A stretch of 64,000 nt of DNA from an uncultured Caldilineaceae bacterium (GCA_951813625.1 CATOTS010000019.1:101191-165190); one strand, 5' to 3'; counted from the stretch's first letter, positions 6,907 through 17,064 are shown. Notes: a model not told the origin generated them from the sequence alone. Numbers and translations: made by a program.

Positions 6907-9339
6907 TTATCTTCCTTGAGGGATCTTTCCCATCTCAACACGTGCCTCCCCGATCTCCAGCCACAGGGCCGGGTCAGAGCCGTCAAAGGGAATGTCGAAC
7001 AGCGCGCGCACCAGTTCTCCCGCGTGCCATTGGGCGGTTGGAAATCCGCCTCCCGCCAGCGGAGCCTCGACAACCTGCTCGCCCAACTGGAGTCGCAAAC
7101 GCAGGTCCTCCGGCCAGTCCGCGGGAAGCGGATCCGGGGCTTGCCAGTAAAGGTTTACCTGGAGGAAATCTCCCGGCGCAAGCGCGGTGGCCGGCGCATG
7201 GGCAAAAGCCTTGCGGTAGAAGTCGTAGCCGGCAAGCGTGAGTGGACCCAATTTGCGATCTACCCGGAACTGCATCGGTACGATCGAAACCGGCACCGGG
7301 CGCGCAGGGCGGGTCAGGGCCTGCCTGGCAATCTCTGCCGAATCGCCGGCGGCGGTCGTAAGGCGGACGCCGCTCTCCGCATCGTAAAGGGCAACGATTA
7401 GCCGATAGTCGCCAGGCGGCGTACCCGGCGGCAGCGGCAGCCCGTGGTTGTCGGTCACGACTTCGCCTGCCTTCCAGTCCAGAGTCGGCAGCGAGCCGCC
7501 GCCCGGCTCGCCATCGCGCTGGACAATCACCTGGTCGCGCTGGTCCAGCAGCTGCACCGAGACAATGAAACGCTGTTCCGGCGTCGACAGAGGCAGCCAG
7601 CGCAATCCGACCAGAAGCGTATCTCCGGCCGCGAGTTGCCGCGTGCCGAGGCAGACTTCCGCCAGTTCGGCCATTTCATCGAAACGGTGCGGCTGTTCCA
7701 GCGCGCCGCAGCTCAGGTCCCGCGCAAGCGAGTAGGTCGCAAAGCGAACATTGCCCTGCCAGCTTTCAAGCCCCTTGAAGGCGTGCCGGCCCAACCAACT
7801 CTCCACGATCCCTTCGCTGTCCGACTGCTCTGTGGCCCACAATATCGCAAACAGATTCCGCCGGCTGGCCGTCTCTCGCTCAAGCGCAGCCTCGGTCCCC
7901 GCCCGGTCCGGGGGCCGTTCAGCCGGCAGCGGCAGCACGCTCAACCCCGGATCGTAGAACCTCCAAATGTCTGCCTGTCCTGGCGCGTTCAGGATAACGA
8001 GGTCCAGTTCCGGGTCGCCGAGCGCGGCGACAGTGCGGGCGATTTCGGCGTAATTGTCGCGCGCGGCCGGGTCGGCGTAGTAACCCGGGAGGACAGCCAG
8101 GGCCAGCGCCATTCCCAGTGCAGCGACAGCGCCGGGCCCGGCATAGCGCTGGAGAAAGGCGAACCAGGGCGCGTCCGTAAGCGCGGCCGCGGCATCCCTT
8201 GCGCGCCAGTAAATGGACCCCTCATGTGCAGACTGGCCATGTACTGGAAGTGTGGCCGCCGCCGTAAGCAAACACCAGGCCGGCGACAATACCAATAGAA
8301 ACTTGAGGAATGCGGGGCTGAAGAGACCGAAGACGAACATAGCGCCGATCGGCAGCAGCGTCCACAAGAGCAGCGCCGCGCCAGCGGCTGTTCGCCGCAG
8401 CCGCCAGAGCCCTACCAGAGGCAGCAGTCCGACGACAAGCATCCATCCCCAAGCCAGCTGGGGGCCGCTGCGGATGGGGCCGGCCGCGAGCGTCTGCAAG
8501 ATCAAACGTAACCCTTCGATCGCACCGACAAAGCCGTTCTGCGCAGGCCAGTTCAGCAGGCGCTCAAACGCAGTAGGCAGCCAGGGCAAAAAGGAGACCA
8601 GCGCCAGCCCGTTGATGAGGAGGAAGAGTAGCAGCGGCATCCGGAGAGGAGAACGGCCCGATCCGCCTGGCTGACCGCTCCCCTGCTGGTAGCGGCTCTC
8701 CCTGCCCGCCGAAACAAGCCACCATGCTAGAGCGCCCCAGGAAGCGGCCAGGACCGCGGCAAAAGTGTAGTGTGTCCACAGGCCGGAGGCAGCCGCAGCC
8801 AGGTAGACAACCGCGTATGCGGCAACCTGCCCGGGACCGGCGCCAGCCTCCCAGCGTCTCCTCGCCGCCGCCAATGCCCAGATCAGCGCGGCCGACTCGA
8901 GCATCAGCAGCGCGTACATGCGCGCTTCCTGGCTGTAAAAGACCTGGAACGGATTGAGCGCCGCAAGCAAGGCGGCGAGGAGGGCCAACTGCATCCGTTC
9001 GCCGCGCCGCCCTTCGCCGGTCTCCAGCCCCAACCGGTAGATGACCGCTACCGTCAGCAGGCCGGCCAGCGCCGAGAAGCCCCGCATCCCCCACGCCGAG
9101 TAGGCGAAAGGTGCCCCCCACAGTTTAAGCAGCCAGTAGTAGCCGGGCGGGTGGATGTCGGCGGCGGCGTCGACAGCGATGCGGGCAAAGCCGCGCTGCG
9201 CCAGAGCCCAGGCGTTGCCCTCGTCGTGCCACAGAGAGGAACAGGTCAGGCAGTGTAAACGAAGAAATGCTGCCAGCGCCAAAACGAAGATGAAGCCGGC
9301 CGAAAAGAGGACGGAGGTCCGAACCGTCTTCTTCTTCAT
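6907..9339 (-). CDS. GT39-like polytopic glycosyltransferase with C-terminal beta-sandwich region
   Basis: The 810-residue protein has an N-terminal membrane region (about residues 1-465) with the ArnT/PMT-type features SLWHDEGNAW in the first loop (acidic pair for the polyprenyl-phosphate sugar donor) and DIHPPGYYWLLKLW, a hallmark of GT39/GT83-like enzymes. About ten membrane helices follow. The last 330 residues are soluble, probably extracellular, and beta-rich, with a pattern (LPPGTPPGDYRLIVALYD) often seen at the C-terminus of such proteins in Chloroflexota. It probably transfers a sugar from a lipid carrier to an exported acceptor. It starts 3 bp after the glycoside-hydrolase-like gene and is its operon partner. 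The acceptor is unknown. Confidence 0.82.
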   Translation of the reverse strand: MKKKTVRTSVLFSAGFIFVLALAAFLRLHCLTCSSLWHDEGNAWALAQRGFARIAVDAAADIHPPGYYWLLKLWGAPFAYSAWGMRGFSALAGLLTVAVIYRLGLETGEGRRGERMQLALLAALLAALNPFQVFYSQEARMYALLMLESAALIWALAAARRRWEAGAGPGQVAAYAVVYLAAAASGLWTHYTFAAVLAASWGALAWWLVSAGRESRYQQGSGQPGGSGRSPLRMPLLLFLLINGLALVSFLPWLPTAFERLLNWPAQNGFVGAIEGLRLILQTLAAGPIRSGPQLAWGWMLVVGLLPLVGLWRLRRTAAGAALLLWTLLPIGAMFVFGLFSPAFLKFLLVLSPAWCLLTAAATLPVHGQSAHEGSIYWRARDAAAALTDAPWFAFLQRYAGPGAVAALGMALALAVLPGYYADPAARDNYAEIARTVAALGDPELDLVILNAPGQADIWRFYDPGLSVLPLPAERPPDRAGTEAALERETASRRNLFAILWATEQSDSEGIVESWLGRHAFKGLESWQGNVRFATYSLARDLSCGALEQPHRFDEMAELAEVCLGTRQLAAGDTLLVGLRWLPLSTPEQRFIVSVQLLDQRDQVIVQRDGEPGGGSLPTLDWKAGEVVTDNHGLPLPPGTPPGDYRLIVALYDAESGVRLTTAAGDSAEIARQALTRPARPVPVSIVPMQFRVDRKLGPLTLAGYDFYRKAFAHAPATALAPGDFLQVNLYWQAPDPLPADWPEDLRLRLQLGEQVVEAPLAGGGFPTAQWHAGELVRALFDIPFDGSDPALWLEIGEARVEMGKIPQGR

Positions 9340-9342
9340 TCT

Positions 9343-10632
9343 CTATTCTTCGCCGTGGGCGCCGGCGATATAGGTTCTGATCGATTCGAAAACTGGCTGG
9401 GGCGTGAAGTCGGGCGCGAGCAGTCGGAAGTAGGCCTCGGGCTGGCAGTTCAACTCCCACAGATCGGTGGCCCGTTTCATGAACCAAACGTTGGCCACGC
9501 CTAACCAGGGCCAGTCGGCGCCGACGCGTTCGAAGGCAAGCGGCAGATTGGCGGCCTGTTCCTCAAGGCTGACCCGCCCGTAGCGCGGCTCAGCGCAGTC
9601 TGGGGCCGCGTTCCAGTTCATCTCGCTGAGCCAGACAGGCTTGTGCGCGTCGCCGTTGGCGACCATGAGGTCGCGTATGTACTGCGGCCGCCCGAAGTTG
9701 ATCACGCGTGGATGCATGCGGCGGTCGCTCGGGCCCGACCACAGGCCGTAGCCCTGGGCCGCCATCACGTCAAAATAGGGCGCGGCGCCCGCGTCGTACA
9801 TCCTCTGCAGGAACAGCAGATCCGAAAAGTTGCGGCCGCCTATCGTTGTGCCGTCGAGATCGATGGTGGCGGCGAGCGCGCCGGCGACGATGACGGCCTC
9901 GGGATCGGCGGCGCGAACCGCGGTCGCCCCGGCCTTGAGCAGCTCGGTGTAGGCCTCAGGGTTGGTTGGGTTGATGCCCCATTCGGGGTATATGTTTGGC
10001 TCGTTCCAGATTTGATAGAAGCGGACTCTGCCGCGGTAGCGCTCGGCGACCGCAGCGGCGAAATCGAAATAATCCTGCAGGTCGTCGGGCGGGCCGTAGC
10101 CGCCGGCGTCGTTGCCTTGCGCGCGACTCCAGGCCGGCGGGTTGGAGAGGCGCACGATCAGCTCCATGTCGTACTGCTCGGCCAGGGCGACGATGTGGTC
10201 GTACTTCTCCCAAGCCGAACGGGCCGGTTCGTTGCGGCGGTCCTCGAAATCGCCCTTGCCATGGATCTCAATGTCCTCCCAGGGGAACTCCTGCCGCAGC
10301 CAGGTGAAGCCGGCCTCGGCCGCCATGCGCACGACCCGCTCGCGCTTGGCAAGCTCGACCTCCTGTTCAAGGAAGACGTTGACGCCGTACGGGGAAATTT
10401 CGGCGTGGGCCGTCACCTCTTGTGGCGCCAGCTGCAGCCGCGGGCGCAGAAGACCGCCCGCCAGGTCCGTCAGGCCCTTGACCTGCGGCAGAAACGCGGT
10501 CTCGCCGGTCTGCGCCTGCAGCCAGCCGCGGCTGGGGCCGAGCGCCAATATCAAGAGGGCCAACCCGCCACTCAGTAGCAAGCCGGCCCACAGGGTCAAT
10601 GCTTCTCTAATGGCAGTTTTCAAGTAGTCCAA
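9343..10632 (-). CDS. Exported glycoside-hydrolase-like TIM-barrel protein (GH5/GH39 clan A type)
   Basis: The 429-residue protein starts at TTG 10632 with an N-terminal signal anchor (residues 11-32). The remainder reads as a clan-A glycoside hydrolase barrel: WLRQEFPWEDIE early, acid/base Glu in FYQIWNEPNIYPEWG (E211) and a nucleophile candidate in PVWLSEMNWN (E337). Both catalytic glutamates are at the expected strand 4 and strand 7 positions, so it is likely active on a beta-linked glycan. The gene is 33 bp after an SH3 lipoprotein gene and 3 bp before the GT39-like gene. The three form a probable envelope-glycan operon. Family assignment between GH5, GH39 and related families is uncertain. 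Confidence 0.8.
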   Translation of the reverse strand: MDYLKTAIREALTLWAGLLLSGGLALLILALGPSRGWLQAQTGETAFLPQVKGLTDLAGGLLRPRLQLAPQEVTAHAEISPYGVNVFLEQEVELAKRERVVRMAAEAGFTWLRQEFPWEDIEIHGKGDFEDRRNEPARSAWEKYDHIVALAEQYDMELIVRLSNPPAWSRAQGNDAGGYGPPDDLQDYFDFAAAVAERYRGRVRFYQIWNEPNIYPEWGINPTNPEAYTELLKAGATAVRAADPEAVIVAGALAATIDLDGTTIGGRNFSDLLFLQRMYDAGAAPYFDVMAAQGYGLWSGPSDRRMHPRVINFGRPQYIRDLMVANGDAHKPVWLSEMNWNAAPDCAEPRYGRVSLEEQAANLPLAFERVGADWPWLGVANVWFMKRATDLWELNCQPEAYFRLLAPDFTPQPVFESIRTYIAGAHGEE

Positions 10633-10665
10633 TTCCCTACAGAGTGAACGCCGGCAATCGACAAT

Positions 10666-11640
10666 CTATCTCTCTTGGAAGTCAATGCTGTTACACTGCG
10701 TGCTTTCGGTCAAAGTTCTAACCCACTTCTCGGAAATGGGAGTGAGGTCGTCGCCGGCGAAATCGCTCTTGGAGAATACTTTCCCTCCACGTTGACCTAC
10801 CTGCAATTCGGCAGGACAGTTGACCATATAGATTTCGACCGTAACAGGGAATCCGTCGTACTGTAATTTGCCGTCTGCTCCCGGTCCACCAAAGGGCGTG
10901 AATTCCCAGGAGCCATGCGGTTTACCTTCGTCGGTTGGACACCCCGTACAAACAGTCTGGCGCGGCTGGTAGAAAAATACGTGGACGCACATGTCATTGC
11001 GCTTGCCCCCCGCGCGGTCGACAACAACCCCTTTGAAGATAGTAGCTGCTTCGTTTCTGTGACAATCGCCGCGATTGCCAACAAACCACTTGTACTGCGG
11101 CGCCGGCGGCTGTGTCGGCGCCGGTATGGGTGTCGCAGTCGGGGGAGGTACAGGTGTGCGCGTCGGCTCGGCCGGTATCACGGCGGCTATAGTTACGTTC
11201 TGTGTGTCCCTGGGCGTCACCAGCTGGCTGAATACCCAGCCTCTCACCTCATCCGATCTGTATTTGATCTCCCACCAGTCGCCGAGCCCCGGGTTCTTGC
11301 CTGTCACTTCGAACTCTTCGCCAGGGAAGGCCTGGCCAATAATCTGGTACAGCAGGCTCGGGCCGGCGCGCACGTTCATCTGCGTGCCGCCGATCGTCAC
11401 CATCGGCGGTACCGGCGTCGCAGTGGCCGCCGGGACAGCCGTGGCCGCCGGCTGGGCCTGGGTCTGCTGGCTGTCCTGGCCGCTGCTGACGACAACCGCT
11501 GCGCCGGCCGGGGTCAACGTAAAAGTCGGCACTGGCGTGATGGTGGGCCGGGGTGCCTCCACCTGCGCCCGCTGCCGCGAGCCGCACGCTGCCAGCAGCA
11601 CGATGGCAATCACGACGGTGAGAATATGTGTCCAGCGCAT
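10666..11640 (-). CDS. Lipoprotein with bacterial SH3 domain
   Basis: This 324-residue protein has a lipoprotein signal peptide with lipobox LLAAC (Cys at residue 19), a Thr/Pro-rich linker, a bacterial SH3 domain (about residues 84-145, MNVRAGPSLLYQIIGQA to GWVFSQLV) and a second Pro/Thr linker. The C-terminal domain (about 180-324) contains six cysteines and is not one I recognise. SH3b domains bind peptidoglycan or other wall polymers, so the protein probably sits on the outer face of the membrane. It opens a minus-strand operon with the glycoside hydrolase and GT39 genes and is preceded by an extended -10 promoter at 11714-11719. Confidence 0.82.
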   Translation of the reverse strand: MRWTHILTVVIAIVLLAACGSRQRAQVEAPRPTITPVPTFTLTPAGAAVVVSSGQDSQQTQAQPAATAVPAATATPVPPMVTIGGTQMNVRAGPSLLYQIIGQAFPGEEFEVTGKNPGLGDWWEIKYRSDEVRGWVFSQLVTPRDTQNVTIAAVIPAEPTRTPVPPPTATPIPAPTQPPAPQYKWFVGNRGDCHRNEAATIFKGVVVDRAGGKRNDMCVHVFFYQPRQTVCTGCPTDEGKPHGSWEFTPFGGPGADGKLQYDGFPVTVEIYMVNCPAELQVGQRGGKVFSKSDFAGDDLTPISEKWVRTLTESTQCNSIDFQER

Positions 11641-11713
11641 CGGTCGGGACCCTCCGGATTGTTACAGTAACCAGTTCATCTTGCGGCATTCCTGGGGGCG
11701 CAAGATCGGCTAA

Positions 11714-11722
11714 ATTATATCA
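11714..11722 (-). promoter_or_regulatory. Extended -10 promoter for the SH3 lipoprotein operon
   Basis: Read on the minus strand, TGATATAAT gives a TG-n-TATAAT extended -10 element about 75 bp upstream of the start codon. The corresponding -35 region (about 11737-11743) is weak, which is usual for extended -10 promoters. Confidence 0.55.
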
Positions 11723-11742
11723 CATGCCGCGATGAAGGCTAA

Positions 11743-12276
11743 AGCGACATCTTTTTTCCCGGTCGCTGCACAGAACGGCTCCTGATTTCTCCCTGGTCCG
11801 CGCCTGCGGACGGCATGGGCAGGACTCGACGGCCTTGCTGTCGAAGCCGGCTCGCACGCCGCTCCCGGACGGCGAGAAATGACGAAAGGGCTTGTCGTTC
11901 GCGCCGGCTAGGGCAAGTCCGCGGCTGGTCGCGGCTCGCAGCGTCAATGGAGGAGCACATTTGCTGCCATGGCTTGACCGCAAGACCCCAGCGCGGGAGC
12001 GCGGGTGTTGTTGCTGGCCCGGCGCCAAGCTGGCTGGCATCTTCGTTCCATGCTTCCTCATCTGCCGAAAGCATTGTACTGCCGCCGGTTGAACGCTCAG
12101 ACCGGAGAACATCGGCGAACGGGGTACAGTCACACCAGGGGCTTCATTCGCGGCCCTTCATGCAACTTCTTGAAAAGTCCCGAAAGGACGGGAGAATCGG
12201 TGCTCCTGGTTTCCCACAAGAAATAGAATCGTTGTTTTCCTCCTCCGCCGGAGTTGAATCCGCCGGCTCTCTCCGC
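11743..12276. other. Non-coding gap between SH3 lipoprotein and loader gene
   Basis: About 530 bases contain overlapping short reading frames on both strands but none has a recognisable domain, ribosome-binding site or consistent codon bias. One short inverted repeat (TCCCG-AAAGGA-CGGGA) lies at about 12178-12193, beyond the loader stop codon, but it lacks a T-run. No tRNA, RNase P, tmRNA or SRP RNA signature was found. Confidence 0.5.
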
Positions 12277-13791
12277 TCACTCCCGCCAGACCTTCGGATC
12301 GGGCTCTTCCCGCTTCAGCAGCGAGGACCCATGCCCGCCCTGCACGGCACGGCCCCCGTGGCCGCCGGTCTTGAGGACAAGCACTTGGCAACGCGATCGG
12401 TCGCGTATGCGCGTGCGCAGCCAGGGTTCGAGCTTATCCTGCTCGATTCTGGTGGTGATTACCGTCGGCAGCATGGCGTTGTAGCGGTAGTTCAGCAGCT
12501 GGTAGAGTTTCTCCCTTGCCCAGGGGGTCGCGCTCTCCGTGCCCAGGTCGTCGAGCACGAGCAGGTGCGTGCGCTTCAACTCGTCGAAACGCCGGTCATA
12601 GGGAACGGGCGACTGGGGGTTGAAGGCAGCGCGCAGGTGGTCGAGCAGGTCGGGAACGACCACAAACATGATTTCGTCCTGTCCCAGCGCACGCCATGCG
12701 TTGGAGATCGCCGCAGCCAGATGCGTCTTGCCCGCCCCGCTGGACCCTAGGAGCACGAACCAGCCGTGCGGGTTGTCTACGAAGTCCTCTGCTGCCTTGC
12801 AGGCATCGCGCAGACTGGACAGGCCTTGGTGCCCAGTGTTCGGTCGCTGCAGGTCAAGCGAGGTGAAAGTCTGCCCGGCGTGAAACGAGAGAGTGCTCAA
12901 ACCGCCCTGGCCTTCATTTGCGCCGACGCGGAAGTCGGGCGCGGTGATCGGGATTCGCTTCACCAGGTCCATGTCCTGCAGGCGGCTGCGTAGTCGCTGG
13001 TCGAGCTCCTCCAGGCGCTGATTTGTCGTCAGGACGGTGGGCAAGCGGCTGTTGTAGCGGTGGTTAAGAATCTGAAATAGTTTCTCCTGCGCCCAAGGCG
13101 TTGCGCTGTGCGCGCCCAGGTCGTCGAGGATGAGCAGCTCTGTGCGGCGAACTTCGTCGAACAGTTCGTCGTAACTGGCTTCGCTGTTGGGGCCGAATGT
13201 CATACGCAGATGGTCCAACAGGTCGGGCACGACGACGAAGATAGCCGCCTGGCCGCTTTCCAGCCGACGGTTGGCGATGGCGCCGGCCAGGTGTGTCTTG
13301 CCGCAGCCAAAGCGGCCTGTGAAGAGGAGCCAGCCGCGCGGCTCCTCGGCAAAGCCGGTTGCGGCGTGGTATGCCGCCGCCAGCGTACTGCGCTTGTCGG
13401 GAGGCAGATCCGACAGCCCCGGATCGAACGAATCGAACGTGAAACGGGCCAGCGCGTCGAGCTCGTTCACGCCCTGAAAGCGGCTGCTGCGTCTCTGACT
13501 CCGTTCTTCCAGCTTACACTTGCAGGGGACTGGCGTCCCGTATTCAGGATGTCCCAGCGGTAGATCGTCGAGGAGAAAGCCTGCCCCGCCGCACAGCTCG
13601 CATGGTTCAGCCTGGGCGCCCTGCAGCCGTTGCGAACGCGGCTGCAGGCCGGGCGGCGCGGGACGGTCCAGGTTCAGCCGCCTGTCCGGGCCGGATCCCG
13701 GCGCCCCGCCGTCAGAGGCGTGCGAAGAGGCGTTGGCGCCCCTCCCCATCTCCGGCGTTAACTTTCGCAGCAGCTCGCTGATTTCATCCAT
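12277..13791 (-). CDS. Helicase-loader-like protein with two tandem DnaC/IstB-type AAA+ domains
   Basis: The 504-residue protein begins with a linker and a Cys4 zinc-binding candidate (C64-x2-C67 and C90-x-C92), then two full AAA+ units. Unit 1 (about residues 115-285) has Walker A GRFGCGKT (159-166), Walker B LLILDDLG and sensor-1 TTN; unit 2 (about 305-480) has Walker A GSSGAGKT (349-356), Walker B LLVLDDLG and TTR at the sensor-1 position. Both units share the PxGWxxLx[13 protein letters not shown] and ATPWAxEKL segments of DnaC/DnaI/IstB proteins, so the gene arose by internal duplication. Normal loaders have one unit and about 250-330 residues. The start overlaps the DnaD-domain gene by 8 bp and dnaB lies upstream, so it is most likely the DnaB loader. 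There is no transposase nearby to favour IstB. Confidence 0.85.
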   Translation of the reverse strand: MDEISELLRKLTPEMGRGANASSHASDGGAPGSGPDRRLNLDRPAPPGLQPRSQRLQGAQAEPCELCGGAGFLLDDLPLGHPEYGTPVPCKCKLEERSQRRSSRFQGVNELDALARFTFDSFDPGLSDLPPDKRSTLAAAYHAATGFAEEPRGWLLFTGRFGCGKTHLAGAIANRRLESGQAAIFVVVPDLLDHLRMTFGPNSEASYDELFDEVRRTELLILDDLGAHSATPWAQEKLFQILNHRYNSRLPTVLTTNQRLEELDQRLRSRLQDMDLVKRIPITAPDFRVGANEGQGGLSTLSFHAGQTFTSLDLQRPNTGHQGLSSLRDACKAAEDFVDNPHGWFVLLGSSGAGKTHLAAAISNAWRALGQDEIMFVVVPDLLDHLRAAFNPQSPVPYDRRFDELKRTHLLVLDDLGTESATPWAREKLYQLLNYRYNAMLPTVITTRIEQDKLEPWLRTRIRDRSRCQVLVLKTGGHGGRAVQGGHGSSLLKREEPDPKVWRE

Positions 13792-14500
13792 GGCGGTTGT
13801 CCTTGCCCTCGACTTCCCAGCGCCGCAGTACGGCCCGAATGTAGTTCAAATGACGCTTGTTGTTGAGCAGTGCAATCTCCATCGCCTCGACGATCCAGTT
13901 GGGCGGGTAGCTCTTTTCCAAGTCCCTCAGCTGGTCGGCGATCATGGCCGTCATCAGCCCGAAGTTCTGTTCGTATAGGACGAAGACATTGGGCCGCTCC
14001 ACCTGCAGACGCGCCTCCGCCGGCACGACGGACTGCAGTTCGGCGAGCCTTCCCTGGCGGATGGAGGCAACCGACTGGCGGCCCTTGGCCGTGTTGAGGA
14101 AGTACCAGTCCTCTGTGTGGGCCTCCCCACCGGCCGCTTCCCGGTCCGCACTGGGCGTCTGCTGCGGAGGGCCGGTCTCGACATCCAGGCGCAGCAGCGT
14201 ATTGCGCGCCACCGCCCGCTGCAACGCGTCTTCGAGCGCGGCGAGGGGGCTTCGCAGGTCGCTCTCCAGACTGAGGCTGTGCAGCAGCGTCTCGTCGCCG
14301 CGCATATCCTCGCCGCGAACATAGCGCAGATCGCCTTCCCGCTCATTGAGCAGCCAGAAAAAGTAGACCGTCACCTTGAGCTCGGCCAGGTCGTCGATCT
14401 GGGGCAGCAGGTCGACAAAGAAGAGGTCCGGCACCGTGACGGCCAGCATCTTTGCGTCGGGGAAGCCAACGAATCCGGGCAGCGTTTTGGACATGCTCAA
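13784..14500 (-). CDS. DnaD-domain primosome protein
   Basis: The 238-residue protein ends in a DnaD C-terminal (DDBH2) domain: [19 protein letters not shown] (about residues 175-195) and a final [20 protein letters not shown], matching the YxxxIxxNW-type helix of DnaD/DnaB (Firmicutes) proteins. The N-terminal 100 residues are a winged-helix-like module ([21 protein letters not shown]). DnaD-family proteins remodel origin DNA and help load the replicative helicase. The gene sits directly between dnaB and the double-AAA+ loader and overlaps the latter by 8 bp, so a primosome role is well supported. The middle (residues 110-140) is a low-complexity linker. Confidence 0.85.
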   Translation of the reverse strand: MSMSKTLPGFVGFPDAKMLAVTVPDLFFVDLLPQIDDLAELKVTVYFFWLLNEREGDLRYVRGEDMRGDETLLHSLSLESDLRSPLAALEDALQRAVARNTLLRLDVETGPPQQTPSADREAAGGEAHTEDWYFLNTAKGRQSVASIRQGRLAELQSVVPAEARLQVERPNVFVLYEQNFGLMTAMIADQLRDLEKSYPPNWIVEAMEIALLNNKRHLNYIRAVLRRWEVEGKDNRHG

Positions 14501-14738
14501 TCCAAGTCGGGCGGGATAGGCGCGCCAGGAACAGACCGGCCCCGAACTTCCATCTGTGTCTCTGATTCAGATCCAATATCCATCTGCGATTCTTCCGCAA
14601 GTCCGCCAAATCCTACCAAGAGTCTTCTGCGCGTCCCTTCGTGTCTCTTCGTATTGGTTAGAAAAAATCCTTGGAAACTCGAGGAAAGTTTCGAAATGAC
14701 TCATACAATAGGTGCCGGCGACTTCATAAGAATGAAGC

Positions 14739-16103
14739 CTAATACTCCAGGTCCTCGCGCCGCAGCTCCAGGTCGCGGAACTGTGTCAGCTCCTTGCGGA
14801 AATAGAGGCTGATGGTGCCCGTGGTCCCATGCCGGTGCTTGGCAACCATCAGGTCCGCGATATTCTGACGGTCGGTCTCCTCATTGTAGTAGTCTTCGCG
14901 ATAGACGAAGACAACGACGTCGGCGTCCTGCTCGATCGACCCGCTTTCCCGCAGGTCGGACAGCACCGGCTTGTTGTTAGCGCGGCTCTCGACCGCGCGG
15001 CTTAGCTGGCTGAGCGCGATGACGGGCACATTCAGCTCTCGGGCCAGGCCCTTGAGCGACCGGCTGATGAAGCTGATCTCCTGCTGCCGGTTTTCGCCTC
15101 TGTGTCCGCTGCCGCCGCCGGACATCAGCTGCATGTAGTCGACGAGGATCAGATCGATGCCGCGCTCAGCGTAAAGACGGCGGGATTTAGTGCGGATCTC
15201 CATCATCGTCGCGCCGGGCGTGTCGTCGATGAAGATGTTGGACCCGGCCAGCGTATTCGCCGCGTCGACCAGCACAGGCCACTCCTCTTCGTCGATCTGG
15301 CCGAGACGCAGGCGGTGGCTGTCGATGGCAGTCTCGATGGCCAGCAGACGTTGGACGACCTGTTCACTGCTCATTTCGAGGCTGAAGACGGCGACGCGCG
15401 CGTCGTGGCGCATGGCCGCGTTCTGCGCAATCGAGAGCCCGAGGCTGGACTTACCCATGCCCGGGCGGCCGGCGACGATTATCAGGTCGCTCTTCTGGAA
15501 TCCTCCGAGCATCTTGTCGAGGAGCACGAAACCTGTGGGAACGCCCATCACCCGGTCCTGGTGGCGGGCGAGAAAATCTATCTGATCGACCACGTCGGGC
15601 ATCAGTTTGGACAGCGGCGTGAGATCGCGGTGGATGCGGCTCTCACTGATGCCGAATATGAGGCGTTCGGCCCTGTCGACGACATCGTCAGTATCGTTGC
15701 TCTCGTCATATGCCATTTCGGCAATCTGGCCGGCCGCGCCAATCAGGCGCCGCAGAGTGGCGGTACGTTCGACGATGCGCGCGTAGTGGTCGACGTAAAT
15801 GGCCGTGGGCGTGCTGTTGATCAACTCGGTGATGTACGCCGGTCCGCCAACGCCGTCCAACTGCTCGTTGCGTTCGAGTTCGTCGACCAGCGTTACGAAA
15901 TCGGCCGGCTCGCGGCGCTCGTGCAGCGCCAGGAGCGCACTGTAAATCCACTGATGGCGTTCGCGATAGAAGTCGGTGTCGCGCAGCGTGGTCGAGATCT
16001 TGATGATGGCGTCGGGATCGATCAGAAGCGAGCCGAGCACCGCCTGCTCGGCTTCCAGATTGGCGGGGACAGTCTTGATCGGGGCTTCAGCGATTTCGCT
16101 CAT
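14739..16103 (-). CDS. dnaB: Replicative DNA helicase DnaB
   Basis: This 454-residue protein has the two-domain DnaB plan: an N-terminal helical domain ([18 protein letters not shown], about residues 15-32, to about 150), a linker helix and a RecA-like C-terminal domain with Walker A GRPGMGKS (212-219), Walker [11 protein letters not shown], the [11 protein letters not shown] segment and the C-terminal [13 protein letters not shown] region containing the arginine-finger motif context. It unwinds DNA at the replication fork. Length and all motifs are standard, with no intein. It is the first of three replication genes, with 238 bp before the DnaD gene that hold nothing I recognise. Confidence 0.97.
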   Translation of the reverse strand: MSEIAEAPIKTVPANLEAEQAVLGSLLIDPDAIIKISTTLRDTDFYRERHQWIYSALLALHERREPADFVTLVDELERNEQLDGVGGPAYITELINSTPTAIYVDHYARIVERTATLRRLIGAAGQIAEMAYDESNDTDDVVDRAERLIFGISESRIHRDLTPLSKLMPDVVDQIDFLARHQDRVMGVPTGFVLLDKMLGGFQKSDLIIVAGRPGMGKSSLGLSIAQNAAMRHDARVAVFSLEMSSEQVVQRLLAIETAIDSHRLRLGQIDEEEWPVLVDAANTLAGSNIFIDDTPGATMMEIRTKSRRLYAERGIDLILVDYMQLMSGGGSGHRGENRQQEISFISRSLKGLARELNVPVIALSQLSRAVESRANNKPVLSDLRESGSIEQDADVVVFVYREDYYNEETDRQNIADLMVAKHRHGTTGTISLYFRKELTQFRDLELRREDLEY

Positions 16104-16443
16104 CGTCAGTGTTCGTGCGAGAAACTGATTCGGTCCTTGTCAGAATTAGGTCGACCGCCCATTCAATTCGTTCGACCCGCTTCCCAGCAGGTCGATCTGG
16201 TCGCCGGCGCAGCGGCCTGGGGCCTAAGGTCTGCACTTGTAGCTAGGCCACCGCGGCGCCGAGGGTAACAACGCGAACGTGCGATTCAAAGCGAACAGGC
16301 GCCAGGGAGCAAAAAACGGCGAGAACCGCATGGTCGCGACTCCGCCGCCGTCTGAAACGCCGCCTCATTTGATTACGCAGTCAACCCTTGCGCGCGGCTC
16401 CCTGCCAATTTGAGGGCGGGCGGCCAGCCCTTCGCCGGTCCTG
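16104..16443. other. Intergenic region upstream of dnaB
   Basis: These 340 bases separate dnaB from the DUF151 gene. I see no convincing reading frame, no DnaA-box cluster and no strong promoter; the sequence is moderately GC-rich and without obvious repeats. Confidence 0.4.
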
Positions 16444-16962
16444 CTAATTGTCGATATCGAGCCCTTCGATGAAATCGCGGAAAACATCCAGGTCTTCATC
16501 CCCGGTTTCGCCGGGCTGCTCTTCCGTCGCCTCGCCGTCGCGGTCAAGCGGGCCCAGCTCCTCTTCCGGTTCCATGCCCGCTTTCTCCATGACCTCGTCG
16601 GCAACATAGATCGGCACGTTGACGCGCACGGCCAGGGCGACCGCGTCGCTGGGCCGGCTGTCGATCTCAAGCGTCTCGCCGTTGGCCTCCAGGACAATTT
16701 CGGCGAAGAAGGTCTCGTTCTGCAGGTCGCTGATGACGACGTGAGTGATTTCGCCGTCGAGCGACTCGGCGATCTGCCGCAGCAGATCGTGGGTCATAGG
16801 CCGGCCGGCCTCTATGCCCTGTAGTTGAATGGTGATGGCGTCGGCCTCGAAAGGGCCGATCCAGATGGGAAGATAACGTTCACCGCTCTCCTCGCGCAGG
16901 ACGACGATACGATGCTGGGACATCAGGCTGACGCGCACGCTATCGATCACAACTTCAATCAT
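16444..16962 (-). CDS. DUF151 bifunctional nuclease family protein
   Basis: The 172-residue protein starts [21 protein letters not shown] and contains [14 protein letters not shown] (about residues 30-43), [15 protein letters not shown] and [21 protein letters not shown], all characteristic of the DUF151/bifunctional nuclease (BFN) domain (about residues 1-130). Related plant proteins show RNase and DNase activity; bacterial roles are poorly defined. The last 40 residues are an acidic tail ([17 protein letters not shown]). It is preceded by a good promoter at 17065-17092 and lies 340 bp upstream of dnaB. Confidence 0.9.
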   Translation of the reverse strand: MIEVVIDSVRVSLMSQHRIVVLREESGERYLPIWIGPFEADAITIQLQGIEAGRPMTHDLLRQIAESLDGEITHVVISDLQNETFFAEIVLEANGETLEIDSRPSDAVALAVRVNVPIYVADEVMEKAGMEPEEELGPLDRDGEATEEQPGETGDEDLDVFRDFIEGLDIDN

Positions 16963-17064
16963 TCCCGACTCCTGCTCTCGACTGTCAAGAACTGCTCAAC
17001 GATATCTCACACATCTGTCCGCATCTGCTGACGCTGACAGGTACAACTGCGAGCGTCGCGCGGC

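Noticed and set aside
11720..12133. Possible protein or structured RNA between the SH3 lipoprotein and loader genes
   Set aside because: No ribosome-binding site, domain or RNase P/tmRNA/SRP signature was found.
12277..13791. IstB transposition ATPase
   Set aside because: There is no istA transposase or terminal inverted repeat, and dnaB and DnaD neighbours favour a replication role.
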